Counted from the first letter of the stretch, positions 25,337-34,874 are shown. The stretch: 64,000 nt of DNA from Candidatus Vecturithrix granuli (GCA_000739535.1 DF820472.1:124825-188824); one strand, 5' to 3'. The notes: a model not told the origin generated them from the sequence alone. Made by a program: numbers and translations.

Positions 25337-26215
25337 TTACAGAAGTTGTTCGACATGACCGAGAAAATTTTGTTCATTCACAAATGTCAGATCATACATG
25401 CTGGTTAAACCTTGACTTTGTTTCTGAGTTAATCCAACAGTACAGAGAAGAAAGTGCGTTTTTTCGATTTGCAATCGTTTTCGCAAGGTTGCATATTTAT
25501 CAATATCCTGTCGAAACTCTCCGGATTTGCACTCAATAAATAGAGGAATCTGCCCTTTCAGTAAAAAAAAGACATCAACTTCATGACTATCGCCGTTAGG
25601 AAATGTGATGAGAAAATTTCGCAAACAGGAATACTCAAGCCTCCTTTCCTGGCAAAACTCCAATAATTTCATGAATACAAACCATTCCATCCATTCACCA
25701 TTGAAAAAATTGACGATGACCGTCGCTGTTTGCAGCAAAAGATGGACAATTTTTTCCTTCTTCTGATAATAATATTTGGCGACAAAGGAATAGTCATAGA
25801 GTTTCTGGCAAAAAGCTGTGATGGATTGAATTTCTTGTTGGCTTTTCTTGGAAAGTATCAATTTCACATTGAGATAGCCTTTCTTTTGAATATGTGTGAT
25901 CTTGTCAGTGACTTCATGTAAAATAGCATAGTGTTCTCCTAATTTCATGGCGACCTCATCAAAAAATCCGGTTGTATCAAGGGCTTTCTGATTGACCTTC
26001 ACCTGGATATGCTTGTGTTGGAACCACTGGATAAGAGGAGCATATTGCTGAGGTTCTGTTAATGCGGAAGTATGATGAATATCAATATCGTGAAGAGAGG
26101 GATGACTGATATCTTTCCCATCAGGAGAAGGCTTCTGAGTCTCATTGTGACAAAATCCACACCGAGGATTTCCTTTAGGTTGTTGGCAAAAAGGACATAT
26201 CATCGTATTTTGCAT
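25337..26215 (-). CDS. zinc-ribbon protein with C-terminal Card1/DUF1887-like PD-(D/E)XK nuclease domain
   Basis: The N-terminus has a four-Cys zinc ribbon (CPFCQQP..CGFCHNE). The middle (about 50-165) is helical with no clear match. The C-terminal about 120 residues show GEWMEWFVFMKLLEF (Glu), HEVDVFFLLKGQIPLFIECK (D..E-x-K) and GEFRQDIDKYATLRK, the active-site order of DUF1887/Card1-type restriction-fold nucleases. Card1 (Can2) proteins are cyclic-oligonucleotide-activated effectors with an N-terminal CARF domain. Here I see a zinc ribbon instead, and no CRISPR locus in the window. The activation mode is unknown. Confidence 0.72.
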   Translation of the reverse strand: MQNTMICPFCQQPKGNPRCGFCHNETQKPSPDGKDISHPSLHDIDIHHTSALTEPQQYAPLIQWFQHKHIQVKVNQKALDTTGFFDEVAMKLGEHYAILHEVTDKITHIQKKGYLNVKLILSKKSQQEIQSITAFCQKLYDYSFVAKYYYQKKEKIVHLLLQTATVIVNFFNGEWMEWFVFMKLLEFCQERRLEYSCLRNFLITFPNGDSHEVDVFFLLKGQIPLFIECKSGEFRQDIDKYATLRKRLQIEKTHFLLCTVGLTQKQSQGLTSMYDLTFVNEQNFLGHVEQLL

Positions 26216-26396
26216 ATTAACCTCTTGATTATTACTTTTACGTTGCCATGTTCGATCAAAGGGTCTTTGTGATTTGCCCGACTCACTGCGAACGGGTTAA
26301 ATATCCTTGCTGTTTCGAAACATGACAACATAAAATTATAGTACCAAATGACTCTATTATTCATCAGCATCTGTTGTCCAAGAGAGGAGCTATTCG

Positions 26397-27572
26397 CTAG
26401 CGTCCAAAAGTACCTTTGTTGAGAACGTCTTTGTGCAAAATCATCGGTTGTCCTTTGGCAATCACAGAATCAATTTCTACCGTGTCTTGATCCAGTAAAA
26501 TCAGATCAGCATCGAAACCGGCTTTGATACCCCCTTTACGAGACAGTTTCAAAATTCTGGCTGGATTGCTTGTGACAACTTTCAACACAATCGCCATGTC
26601 AATCTGCTCCTCTAACACGGCATCGCGGAATTCCGTGAATAACGATTGGCACGAACCGACGTCAAGACCGATAAACTCGCCTTTCGCATTAAACGCCGGT
26701 AAACTGCCCTGTCCGTCAGATGAAAACGTAATGTTCTCGCTTGATACTCCGTGTTCAAGCATGATTTTCAGCCCGCGACTGCTCTTGACTTCTCCTTCTT
26801 GCAAAAATTGCGGCGTCGTGCTGGTGGTGAAATCAACATAGCCCCCTCGTCGGGCATATTCAACGCCATCTTCGAACAAGTTGGGATTCCGGTTAATGTG
26901 AGTGGGAAGAAACTGGGTGATCGGAATCTCCGTCTTTACAGCAATTTCTTCAAGAAATGCCAGTTTTCGCGCACCGTCACCTAGATGAACGTTGACAATG
27001 CCAGCTTTGCCGGATAACATGCCGCCAACGCGAGCAGAGGCGGCAATACGCGCAATTTCATCTATTGTCGGCTGAGATGAGCGATGATCGGAAATCGCAA
27101 CTTCACCAACGCCGATAAATTTATCAATCAACATCAGATCATCTTCAATACGTCCGGTAATTGTGCGGACAGGCACCTGATACGATCCGACATACAGATA
27201 CGTTGATACCCCTTCTTCTTCAAGTGCTCTGGCTTTTGCAATGAGGCTGATCAGACTTCTACCAAATCCATCGGTCCCCAGGCAGCCTACCACCGTTGTG
27301 ACGCCGGCTTTAGTTATATCCGTGAGCGTGATTTCCGGGGTTCTGGTAGCAAACCCGCCTTCACCGCCACCGCCGAGGATATGAACGTGAGAATCAATAA
27401 AACCTGGAATCACAAATTTGCCTTTGGCGCTGATCACCTGAAGATTCGTCAGATTCAGACCAGCCGGGATGTCGTCTTCAATCGCAGCAATACTCCGCCC
27501 GGCCAGTAAAATATCCCTTTCCCCCAGGCTCTCAGGCGCAAAAACTTCTCCATCTTTTATCAGAATAAACAT
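26397..27572 (-). CDS. iadA: isoaspartyl dipeptidase (beta-aspartyl peptidase)
   Basis: IadA hydrolyses beta-aspartyl dipeptides that arise from damaged proteins. This 391-residue amidohydrolase aligns with E. coli IadA: FIDSHVHILGGGGEGG (two His, Glu), TRTPEI, TTVVGCLGTDG, GSYQVPVRTITG (Tyr), AISDHRSSQPT, LPTHINRN, and FSSDGQGSLP (Asp). At the place of the carboxylated Lys (K162 in E. coli) it has Glu (GVGEVAISDH). The ATG at 27572 follows GGAGG. The longer open frame upstream translates repeat DNA. Confidence 0.92.
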   Translation of the reverse strand: MFILIKDGEVFAPESLGERDILLAGRSIAAIEDDIPAGLNLTNLQVISAKGKFVIPGFIDSHVHILGGGGEGGFATRTPEITLTDITKAGVTTVVGCLGTDGFGRSLISLIAKARALEEEGVSTYLYVGSYQVPVRTITGRIEDDLMLIDKFIGVGEVAISDHRSSQPTIDEIARIAASARVGGMLSGKAGIVNVHLGDGARKLAFLEEIAVKTEIPITQFLPTHINRNPNLFEDGVEYARRGGYVDFTTSTTPQFLQEGEVKSSRGLKIMLEHGVSSENITFSSDGQGSLPAFNAKGEFIGLDVGSCQSLFTEFRDAVLEEQIDMAIVLKVVTSNPARILKLSRKGGIKAGFDADLILLDQDTVEIDSVIAKGQPMILHKDVLNKGTFGR

Positions 27573-27588
27573 CGCATTTTCCTCCTGT

Positions 27589-27692
27589 GAATAGGAAGTG
27601 ATGCGTTCCCTGAGCGAAGTCGAAAGGAACAATGAGCGGCTCGTTTCGACTTCGCTCAACGAGCGGGCATCACTTTCTATTTGACCACTACC
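27589..27692. repeat. composite palindromic element upstream of iadA (MITE-related ends, R3 core)
   Basis: The right end (27668-27692) matches the terminal repeat of the 7491 element at 22 of 25 positions, and the inner half of the left arm (27589-27603) pairs with it. The outer left arm is lost where the iadA ribosome-binding site begins. The core holds the perfect 14-bp inverted repeat GAGCGAAGTCGAAA / TTTCGACTTCGCTC. The remaining gap to 28021 has AT-rich DNA, a TTGACA at 27918 and a GAAAC..GTTTC hairpin near 27970-27985. Confidence 0.72.
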
Positions 27693-28021
27693 GAACCACA
27701 AGAATCTCTCCGTAAAAATATACAGACAAATCGCCAGATTTACCAAATTTCCGCAAGAAGTTTTTCTGTTTTTTCACGAAGAAGAAAAATTTAGTTTATT
27801 TTAGTAAAGAATTATAAAAATTTCTTCTCCACAAAAGATTTCTTGATTTTCCATAATAAGCCATATTTAAAGAATCTTTCTCCCTCACTGCGGAAAGTTA
27901 TTCATTAGTAAATTTACTTGACAAAAGTCTTTGCTAAAAGAAACAAGGGGAAGATTCTATTGTACCCTGAAACGAAGTTTCGTGATACATTTCATCACAC
28001 TTTCTCCAGGAGGTTGTTCTT

Positions 28022-29719
28022 ATGAAACAAGCCAAAGCATTATCAGAACAAGCCACATTCACAGAACGCAAACCGGTCATCGGCGTCTTTGCTGCCGGCG
28101 ATCCGCGCATTGATCAGGATGCGCGTACGCGCTGTCAGAATATTGTGAAGATGGTTGCCGATACACTGGCCGAATATGTTTCAACCGCTGACGTCGTTTT
28201 TTCACCAATTCTGGTTGATAGTGAACCACAAGCCGATATCGTGGCTCAACAATTTCAAGACGCCAGCGTGAGCATTCTTGTCTGCGCTCCAGACACCTGG
28301 GCATTTCCGCAGTTGAGCGTTATTTCCTTATTAGCGCATTTTCCTAAACGAACGCCGATCAATTTCACCTGCGGCAATAGTGGTCCCAAACCGGGCGTGG
28401 TCTTTGCCAATGCCGCCAACGGCGCGTTGAGCCAGTCTGGCGTACTTTCCCATCTCAATATTGGCAGTTGGCCCGATACCGGCATGAATCCGCAAATGAG
28501 CGAAGCTACCGCCGAGGTGTTAGTGGATTGGGCCTACGCGGCTGCCACCTATCAATCCCTCAAAGGACGGCGCGTGGTGGTATTCGGCCACGATTCCATG
28601 GGCATGGAAACCGCGCTGGCGCACATTATTCCGACCAGAAATACCTTTGGTCTGGAAATTACCCGTCTGGACATGAAATTGCTGGCAGATATGCTTGCGA
28701 AAAAAGCTTATGATCAAAAAGAACTGAAAGCCTTGCGAGCCTGGTGCGATGAATATGTCGGGGAAATTGAATTACGCAATGATCAAGACAGCGAATATCT
28801 GAACACCAGTCTGGCCATGTACCTGATTGTGCGCGATCTGATGAAAGACTTGAATGCCGTAGGCGGCGGATTTATGAGTCAATTGGAATGGGGATCCGAT
28901 TTTCGGGGCATCCCTCTGCCGGTAGCTGACGCCATGGAATCGCTGTTTAACTCGACCTTCGATCATAACGGTACCAAAGAGGTTCGCCCCTTTGCGACCG
29001 AAGCCGACGTACAGGCGTTGTTGACAATGCTGTTCATGAGCTCCCTGACCGGTGGCGAACCGCCGTTGTTCATGGACTTTCGGAAAGTATGGGAACCCTG
29101 GGAAATCAAAAAACTTGCCGAAAGCCTGAATATTCCGATGGACGGAAAGTCGGTATGGGAAACCAAAGGCTTTTTTGACGGCAACAATTCGGGCAGCGCG
29201 TCCTTTGATTGGGCGGCCAAACCGGGTTCATCCGTCAAAGAGATTATGGCGAGGGTCACGTTTCCGCTGCAAGATCCAGGCTATTTTCCCGGCGGCGGTA
29301 ATAGCGTCACTTTCCTGACTCCAGCTGGAATCGAAGGAATTGCCGGACGAATGGGTTTCAATGCGCTGAGTGGCCTGTTCTCGCTGGTCTGGGATGAAGC
29401 GACTAGCATCGAACTGCCTGATAAACTCGCGGAAGCGGTCTGCAATGCCACGAACCGCGAATGGCCGCATACCTTCCTGACGCCCAAATACGCCACTATG
29501 TACGAATTCAAGCAATACGCCCCGGCCAACCATATCCACATGGTGTGGAGCTTAAAACCGGCGCGTTTACAATTCTGGATGGATTTCACCAATGTGCTCT
29601 CCGTCACGCCCTGGGCCGCGCGTCCGAGTCTGGTGGAAGGCGTGGATCGCTCAATTCCTTTGCTGTATCTCCAAAATGGCGGCGAGAGTGCCACAAAATT
29701 AGCCCTCGCCGGACGCTAA
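28022..29719 (+). CDS. L-fucose isomerase family protein
   Basis: The 565-residue protein has the size and layout of FucI-type ketol isomerases. Its N-terminal domains include PVIGVFAAGDPRID and VFGHDSMGMETAL. The central metal-site region reads FATEADVQALLTMLFM and GEPPLFMDFRK (Glu and Asp ligands in FucI), and the C-terminal domain has PANHIHMVWSLKPARL with the likely third ligand His. It would interconvert an aldose and ketose using Mn2+. No kinase, aldolase or transporter for fucose is adjacent, so the sugar is undecided. It ends in a strong terminator. Confidence 0.83.
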   Translation: MKQAKALSEQATFTERKPVIGVFAAGDPRIDQDARTRCQNIVKMVADTLAEYVSTADVVFSPILVDSEPQADIVAQQFQDASVSILVCAPDTWAFPQLSVISLLAHFPKRTPINFTCGNSGPKPGVVFANAANGALSQSGVLSHLNIGSWPDTGMNPQMSEATAEVLVDWAYAAATYQSLKGRRVVVFGHDSMGMETALAHIIPTRNTFGLEITRLDMKLLADMLAKKAYDQKELKALRAWCDEYVGEIELRNDQDSEYLNTSLAMYLIVRDLMKDLNAVGGGFMSQLEWGSDFRGIPLPVADAMESLFNSTFDHNGTKEVRPFATEADVQALLTMLFMSSLTGGEPPLFMDFRKVWEPWEIKKLAESLNIPMDGKSVWETKGFFDGNNSGSASFDWAAKPGSSVKEIMARVTFPLQDPGYFPGGGNSVTFLTPAGIEGIAGRMGFNALSGLFSLVWDEATSIELPDKLAEAVCNATNREWPHTFLTPKYATMYEFKQYAPANHIHMVWSLKPARLQFWMDFTNVLSVTPWAARPSLVEGVDRSIPLLYLQNGGESATKLALAGR

Positions 29720-29724
29720 TTCTT

Positions 29725-29757
29725 CCGGAGTGCAAAAGCAGAGCTTTTGCACTCCGG
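29725..29757. terminator. bidirectional terminator (family R2 repeat)
   Basis: CCGGAGTGCAAAAGC and GCTTTTGCACTCCGG are perfect arms around AGA, followed by TTTT, between convergent genes (29719 and 29761). Relatives of this sequence recur at 45551-45620 and 53051-53201. Confidence 0.9.
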
Positions 29758-29760
29758 TTT

Positions 29761-31539
29761 TCATTCGCTGAGACTCCTTTCGAGCGACTGAAAATCCTGT
29801 TCCAGGGTATCAATTTGCAGATGTTGGCGATCCAGGCGAGCTGTCACATGCTCGAGTTCTTGTTTTCCGGCCTTTTGCATCTCCACTGCCTGCCGCAAGG
29901 CATGTTGGATGCTTTCAACGGTGGCATCAATCGCAAGGTTCAGATTGCGGCCGAATTTACGAAAGCTTTCCTGAATGCGATAGGTAAAATCAGAGCGTAC
30001 TCGCCCGCAGTTCACATCAATCTTTTGGGGAAGCTTGTTCAGCAGATCGCGCAAGATTTTGCGCTGGACAATTTTGGTGGGCAGGAATGTCCGCGAAATC
30101 GCATCGAGCGCGCCTTCCAAATCGAAAAAGTGCGGACGGTCTCCTAAAAGGTAATAAAAGCGGCTGTCGGCGTTGATCGTCTCTTCAATCTTCACCTGTT
30201 CCAGAGGCAGATCAAACAGTTGGGATGACGCCTGCATTAACGCGTCAATAATTTCGTTCGTTCGCAGTGAAAAACGCTGCGAAATTTTGGCGTATTCTTC
30301 GTTCAGCCGATGTTCTTCTTTTTCGACCCATTCGTCAAAGGTGTGGACGATTCCTGATTGCAGGGTCTGCTCGAGCATACGTTGATATTCGCCGATCGGC
30401 AGGTGCGTGCTATTTTCTCCGCTGCGTTGCAGGGCGTCAAGCAGTTTCGGAAGCGTCCGTTTTTGAAGTCTCTCAAGGTCGCGATCTAAAAGATCAGAGA
30501 GACGTTTGATTTCAGCTTCATACAGATAATCATTGTCTTGCTTCTGCTCCTGGATTTCAGACAATTTCTCCTCAAACAACCGAGTTTTACGTTCAAGCTC
30601 CTCAAGCGGCGTGGTGATCGCCTTCCGTTCCAGACGGATGGCAAATTTTTCATCCGCAAGCAGCTTGCTTCCGCTTCGTAACACGGATTGGAGAAACACG
30701 CGGCCTTTTTCCCGCATCAGAAATTCTCCTAACTTTCGGTCAAATTCAGGCAGGAGACTCTGGTGCAGCCGATCTTGATCCTCTGTCAGTTTCGCTTCTA
30801 ATGCTTGTTTGGCCGATACAGGGTAAATCTGAATCTCTCCGCCTCCCAGCGCGTCTTCGATGACTCGTTTGGAAAATTCTAACGCTTCCTGGCAATCTGA
30901 GGCATCCAGAAGATCGACTTTATTTTGAATGAAAAAGATTTTGGCGACATGCTGTTTCACGTGTTTCAGAAAATCCAATTCCGGTTGGCTGATCGGCGGA
31001 TCGCCAGCCAGCAAAAAAAGGGCGGCGTCAACCTGCGGCAAAAAATCATGCGTGACGCGCGTATTGTCGGAAAAAACGGAATCCACGCCCGGGGTATCAA
31101 TGAAATGGACGCCGTCTTTCAGGTACCCGGAAGGATAGGAGATCTCAACCTGCGCCACCTGTTTGGCATTGCCGGGATTGCCTTTTTCGGTGACGTACTT
31201 GACCAGTTCATCCCTGGAAATTGTACAATGTTCTCCATTTTCAAAATGCACGTCAACCCGCTCTTCGGCTCCGTAGCGGATCATCGTCACAATCGAAGTC
31301 AACGGCACAATGGCTGTCGGCAAGAGCGGCGCGCCGAGCAGGCTGTTAATAAAGGTGCTTTTGCCCCGTTTAAATTGTCCGAGCACGACAAGATAAAAGC
31401 GGTTCTCTTCCAATTTCTTGCTGAGGTATGTGAGGTTATCTATAATATGTTGATCCTGCCGGATCTCGGCCAGTTCATGTAATGTGTGCAACGCATCGGA
31501 CAACTCGTGTTGTCGCTGTTTGTAAATATCAAGGATCAT
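29761..31539 (-). CDS. dynamin-like GTPase
   Basis: The 592-residue protein has an N-terminal helix (1-45) and then the dynamin GTPase: VVLGQFKRGKSTFINSLLG (P-loop), PLTSIVTMI (switch I Thr), FIDTPGVDSVFSDN, and FIQNKVDLLD (NKxD). About 300 residues of helical stalk follow, with heptads (KTRLFEEKLSEIQEQKQ). No hydrophobic paddle or transmembrane segment is obvious, unlike BDLP with its paddle. GAGGAG lies 11 bases upstream. It follows two MutS-like genes on the same strand after 84 bases and probably shares their transcript. Bacterial dynamins remodel or surveil membranes, some in phage defence. Confidence 0.88.
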   Translation of the reverse strand: MILDIYKQRQHELSDALHTLHELAEIRQDQHIIDNLTYLSKKLEENRFYLVVLGQFKRGKSTFINSLLGAPLLPTAIVPLTSIVTMIRYGAEERVDVHFENGEHCTISRDELVKYVTEKGNPGNAKQVAQVEISYPSGYLKDGVHFIDTPGVDSVFSDNTRVTHDFLPQVDAALFLLAGDPPISQPELDFLKHVKQHVAKIFFIQNKVDLLDASDCQEALEFSKRVIEDALGGGEIQIYPVSAKQALEAKLTEDQDRLHQSLLPEFDRKLGEFLMREKGRVFLQSVLRSGSKLLADEKFAIRLERKAITTPLEELERKTRLFEEKLSEIQEQKQDNDYLYEAEIKRLSDLLDRDLERLQKRTLPKLLDALQRSGENSTHLPIGEYQRMLEQTLQSGIVHTFDEWVEKEEHRLNEEYAKISQRFSLRTNEIIDALMQASSQLFDLPLEQVKIEETINADSRFYYLLGDRPHFFDLEGALDAISRTFLPTKIVQRKILRDLLNKLPQKIDVNCGRVRSDFTYRIQESFRKFGRNLNLAIDATVESIQHALRQAVEMQKAGKQELEHVTARLDRQHLQIDTLEQDFQSLERSLSE

Positions 31540-31623
31540 ACGTCTTTATTTCTCCTCGGACTTTGTCGGACAACTCTGACTTGTCCGATAAGACCTGTTA
31601 ATAAGAACTTCTGTCCTAAAGCA

Positions 31624-33144
31624 CTACGAAACTGTTTGCGGCGATGCCGCTGTTCTGAAGATCTTCTGATACAAATCTGCACCGTAGCTGGTTGACAAGG
31701 GTTCACCTTTGACTAATTGAAAGGTCCGTGTTCCATCGGTGTACCGTTCAGCTCTCAAAAACAGAGCGTTTTTCATGTTGCGAATGTAAAAACCATGGGC
31801 GAATTCATAGAGGTGCGTCACAAAGAAGACTTTGAGATGTTTTTCCAATAAGGCGCTCACAATCTGCCGGCCAATCTCAGAACCTTCGCGTTCATTGGTT
31901 GCGGCAAAGGATTCATTGAACAGCATCAGAGCGTTGGGCGTGAGATGGTTCACAATTGTGCTCATTCTGCTGAGCTCTTCATCCAGTTTCCCGCTTTTCA
32001 TGCTGGCGTCTTCTTCGCGTTTATAGTGCGTGAACAGACTGTCGCAGAGATTAGCGCAGAAGGACTTGGCGGGCGTAAACATGCCGCATTGCATCATCAA
32101 TTGCGCTAGCCCGATGCTGCGCAAAAATGTTGATTTGCCCCCCTGATTGGCTCCGGTAATGATCACGAGGTTTGTATTGTCAGCATTCACGGTGTTGCCT
32201 ACAATTTTTTGCTGCATGGTTAAGGCCAGACACACATCATAGAGTCCTTGCACAGCATGTTTGCGTTCTTTGGCAGCCACAGGTTGAGGAAAGCATAAAG
32301 ATTCTCCCATTGGGGCAAGCTGTTCGTATAAATTCAGGCAACCGATATAAAAGGCCAATTCAGTTCGCAACATCTTAAAAAAACTGAGAATGTGCTCAGC
32401 AGAGCGAGCGAGCGCATTCGCGACCAGATTGATCCCTCTGTCTTTTAATTCCGATAACGCCCTGGCGCCGCTTTCGTCGCGGGGATGAATACTAAAGCTG
32501 TATTCCGGAGGCTTTTGGGCAAAGATGCGCTTTATCCATCCCTGGTTCAGTTGATGGGGTTTACGCAGTGTGTAATTGATCCCTTTATGCCCTGGTCCTA
32601 ATTCAGCGCTAATCAACATGCCGTCGTGAAATTTCAATGTTTTTAAGTGATGTTGGACGATGCCGAAATATTCATCACTCAGTTCCTGGATGAGCATCGA
32701 GAAAAACCGTTGAAAGCCCTCTGACTCAAATTGGTCGGCCTGTTCATCGGCGATCTGCCTGAGTTTTTTCAGCATGACCACAAACATCTGTAACACTTCG
32801 ATCGATCTGTGCAGGATCGTGGCGGGATATTTGCTGAACATACCCCAATAATTCTTTCTTTCGTTTTCAATTGATTCGACCGCGATAGCATAGATCTCCC
32901 TGATAATGGATGCATTTTTCAGACAATCTTGAAGAATATGCTGGCGGTAGAGGATGGTATTGACATCATTCTTGACGCTGGACAATACCGCTTTTTTCGC
33001 CACATCATATAAAAATTCATCGCCAAGCGCCATGGCGTTGAACAGGGTGGGTAATTCCAAATCCTGCATCAGTGCGTGGGCGTTCGACGGTAATTCCTGT
33101 TGTATGTCGAAATCGTGATCTTGCTCCATAAGAAAAGCTTTCAT
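31624..33144 (-). CDS. MutS-like ATPase, second of a pair
   Basis: The 506-residue protein has the MutS core (lever-clamp helices, about 90-290) and C-terminal ATPase with VIITGANQGGKSTFLRSIG (Walker A) and NALMLFNESFAATNEREGSEIG (Walker B and D-loop). The Walker B Asp is Asn (FNES instead of LDE). The mismatch-recognition domain I of MutS1 and the Smr domain of MutS2 are absent. C-terminal GEPLSTSYGADLY. The start overlaps the upstream gene by four bases (ATGA), so the two paralogues are co-translated and likely form a heterodimer. Confidence 0.85.
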   Translation of the reverse strand: MKAFLMEQDHDFDIQQELPSNAHALMQDLELPTLFNAMALGDEFLYDVAKKAVLSSVKNDVNTILYRQHILQDCLKNASIIREIYAIAVESIENERKNYWGMFSKYPATILHRSIEVLQMFVVMLKKLRQIADEQADQFESEGFQRFFSMLIQELSDEYFGIVQHHLKTLKFHDGMLISAELGPGHKGINYTLRKPHQLNQGWIKRIFAQKPPEYSFSIHPRDESGARALSELKDRGINLVANALARSAEHILSFFKMLRTELAFYIGCLNLYEQLAPMGESLCFPQPVAAKERKHAVQGLYDVCLALTMQQKIVGNTVNADNTNLVIITGANQGGKSTFLRSIGLAQLMMQCGMFTPAKSFCANLCDSLFTHYKREEDASMKSGKLDEELSRMSTIVNHLTPNALMLFNESFAATNEREGSEIGRQIVSALLEKHLKVFFVTHLYEFAHGFYIRNMKNALFLRAERYTDGTRTFQLVKGEPLSTSYGADLYQKIFRTAASPQTVS

Positions 33145-34700
33145 AATTGTATGCGCTCCTGTAACGCCTCATAAGTCAAACCGTATTTTTCGGCAATTGA
33201 GATGGCATACGCCAGCCCATCCGCCGGTTTTCTTATGATCTTAAATGTTCTCAACGCCGGATTGTCGGGAACCACCGTACTGACCATGCTGACAGTTTTC
33301 TCACTGAAAGACGCCAGTTCATCTATGAATGTGACGCATACGCCCAGCGCATCCAGTCGGACAATTTTGGACATCATCTCTTTGCTCAAAAAAATCGCGT
33401 CTTGCAAAGTGGTGGAATTAAAAATTTCATTCATGATGATGACGCTGCTTGAACTCGCCTGGTTGAGAATATCGTGAAATCTGACCAGGTCGTCCTGGAG
33501 TTTGCCGCGCAGATTTTTAATGTCTTCTTCCTGTTCAAAGTGCGTAAAGAGCCTGTCGAACAGAAAGAGCTGCGCCCGCTTTCCGGGAACAGGGCAACCC
33601 AGGCTGGCTAGATAGTGCAATTGTCCGAAGGTGCGGGCAAACGTCGTTTTTCCGCCCTGGTTCGGGCCAGTGACGACAATGATGCGCTCCTTGCCTGTCA
33701 ACGAAAAATCATTACAAATCACAGGCGTGTTTTTGCGAATGAGATTATACGCCAGAGCCGCATCAAAACTTTCAGCAACAGCGACGACCACGTCGCACTC
33801 CTCAGCGACGTCCTTGACCGTATCGGAAATACGTGGATAACAAAAGCTCAATCCAGCCCTTTTAAATAGGGCAACGTACTCCAGATAGGCAAGGTAAAAT
33901 TGGATTTCCCGGTCGAACATGCGCATGGTTTCATCCAGATAATGACTATTTTGGGCACAATAATTAGTAAAATAGGTAAAGATGTCCGGATACAACAACG
34001 CGACCTGATCCAATATTTTAGCTTCAACATGGTTCATGTCCATCCAATCGGACAATTTCACCGTGTAATCTTTTACCGCCCCCTGCTTGAATTTCTCGAA
34101 AGTCGCCTCAACATCCGTACTGTAGTTTATCTCGCCGGCATACTGGCGAACTCTGACGGTACTCCCCTTGATTAACAGGCAATAGGTAATTTCCGAGAAA
34201 TCGGTTTTAAGCTTTTTTGTTTCCGCCAATAGCGAGGTAAAACGTTCGGAATCGGCATAGTAGGTCACATAATCGCGGAACGCCTTAAATCCAGGAGAGT
34301 GTAACTCGACAAGGGAGAGATTATGAACCAGAGCAAGAATGGCGTCGCAATAGATGTCCACCGCCTCCAAAAAACAGCGTTTTTTCTGATATGAATAATG
34401 CAATTTGCCTGCCTGGACAAGTTGCTCGCGCATAGCGCGCATTTTTTGAGCATACGCTGTGATGTACTCAAACAGCGCGGGATTTTCAAGATCTCGAAAT
34501 ATGTCATGCCGATAGGCGATCGTCTCAATATCATGTAAAGGGGTATAAAAAAACGGCGCTAAATTATATTCCTGTTTGCTAGCCGTGATGGCGGCTATGA
34601 TCTGATCAAGATTGAGATCGCCAAAAAATTCAGGAACTTCATCTGTTTCTTTTTTTATCCTACTTGTTGTTTTTTCACATAAGATACTATGGAAAATCAT
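33141..34700 (-). CDS. MutS-like ATPase, first of a pair
   Basis: The 519-residue paralogue of the next gene lacks mismatch-binding and Smr domains. The lever region includes YRHDIFRDLENPALFEYI, typical of MutS-like cores. The ATPase shows IIVVTGPNQGGKTTFARTF (Walker A), SVIIMNEIFNSTT (Walker B with Asn for Asp) and RKPADGLAYAISIAEKYGL. The start at 34700 (MIFHSILCEK) follows GGAGG at a long spacing. The upstream in-frame extension has no homology. Both ATPases keep the Walker A Lys and the Walker B Glu, so hydrolysis remains possible. Confidence 0.85.
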   Translation of the reverse strand: MIFHSILCEKTTSRIKKETDEVPEFFGDLNLDQIIAAITASKQEYNLAPFFYTPLHDIETIAYRHDIFRDLENPALFEYITAYAQKMRAMREQLVQAGKLHYSYQKKRCFLEAVDIYCDAILALVHNLSLVELHSPGFKAFRDYVTYYADSERFTSLLAETKKLKTDFSEITYCLLIKGSTVRVRQYAGEINYSTDVEATFEKFKQGAVKDYTVKLSDWMDMNHVEAKILDQVALLYPDIFTYFTNYCAQNSHYLDETMRMFDREIQFYLAYLEYVALFKRAGLSFCYPRISDTVKDVAEECDVVVAVAESFDAALAYNLIRKNTPVICNDFSLTGKERIIVVTGPNQGGKTTFARTFGQLHYLASLGCPVPGKRAQLFLFDRLFTHFEQEEDIKNLRGKLQDDLVRFHDILNQASSSSVIIMNEIFNSTTLQDAIFLSKEMMSKIVRLDALGVCVTFIDELASFSEKTVSMVSTVVPDNPALRTFKIIRKPADGLAYAISIAEKYGLTYEALQERIQL

Positions 34701-34874
34701 AGGACAAACACCTCCAGGGCTATGATGCGGACACACACGCTTGTCTCTACCAGCGCGAACGCTCGCATCGCAGGAGTCATCAGCCCTTGCCGGGCATTTG
34801 TCAGGGGAACTCCATCCCCTCGAAAGGCGTCATAGCCGTGCTTCATGTTTCCAGGTACACAGCCATAGTATGGG

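Noticed and set aside
27573..27746. N-terminal extension of IadA
   Set aside because: Translates palindromic repeat DNA; the homologous protein begins at the ATG at 27572 with GGAGG.
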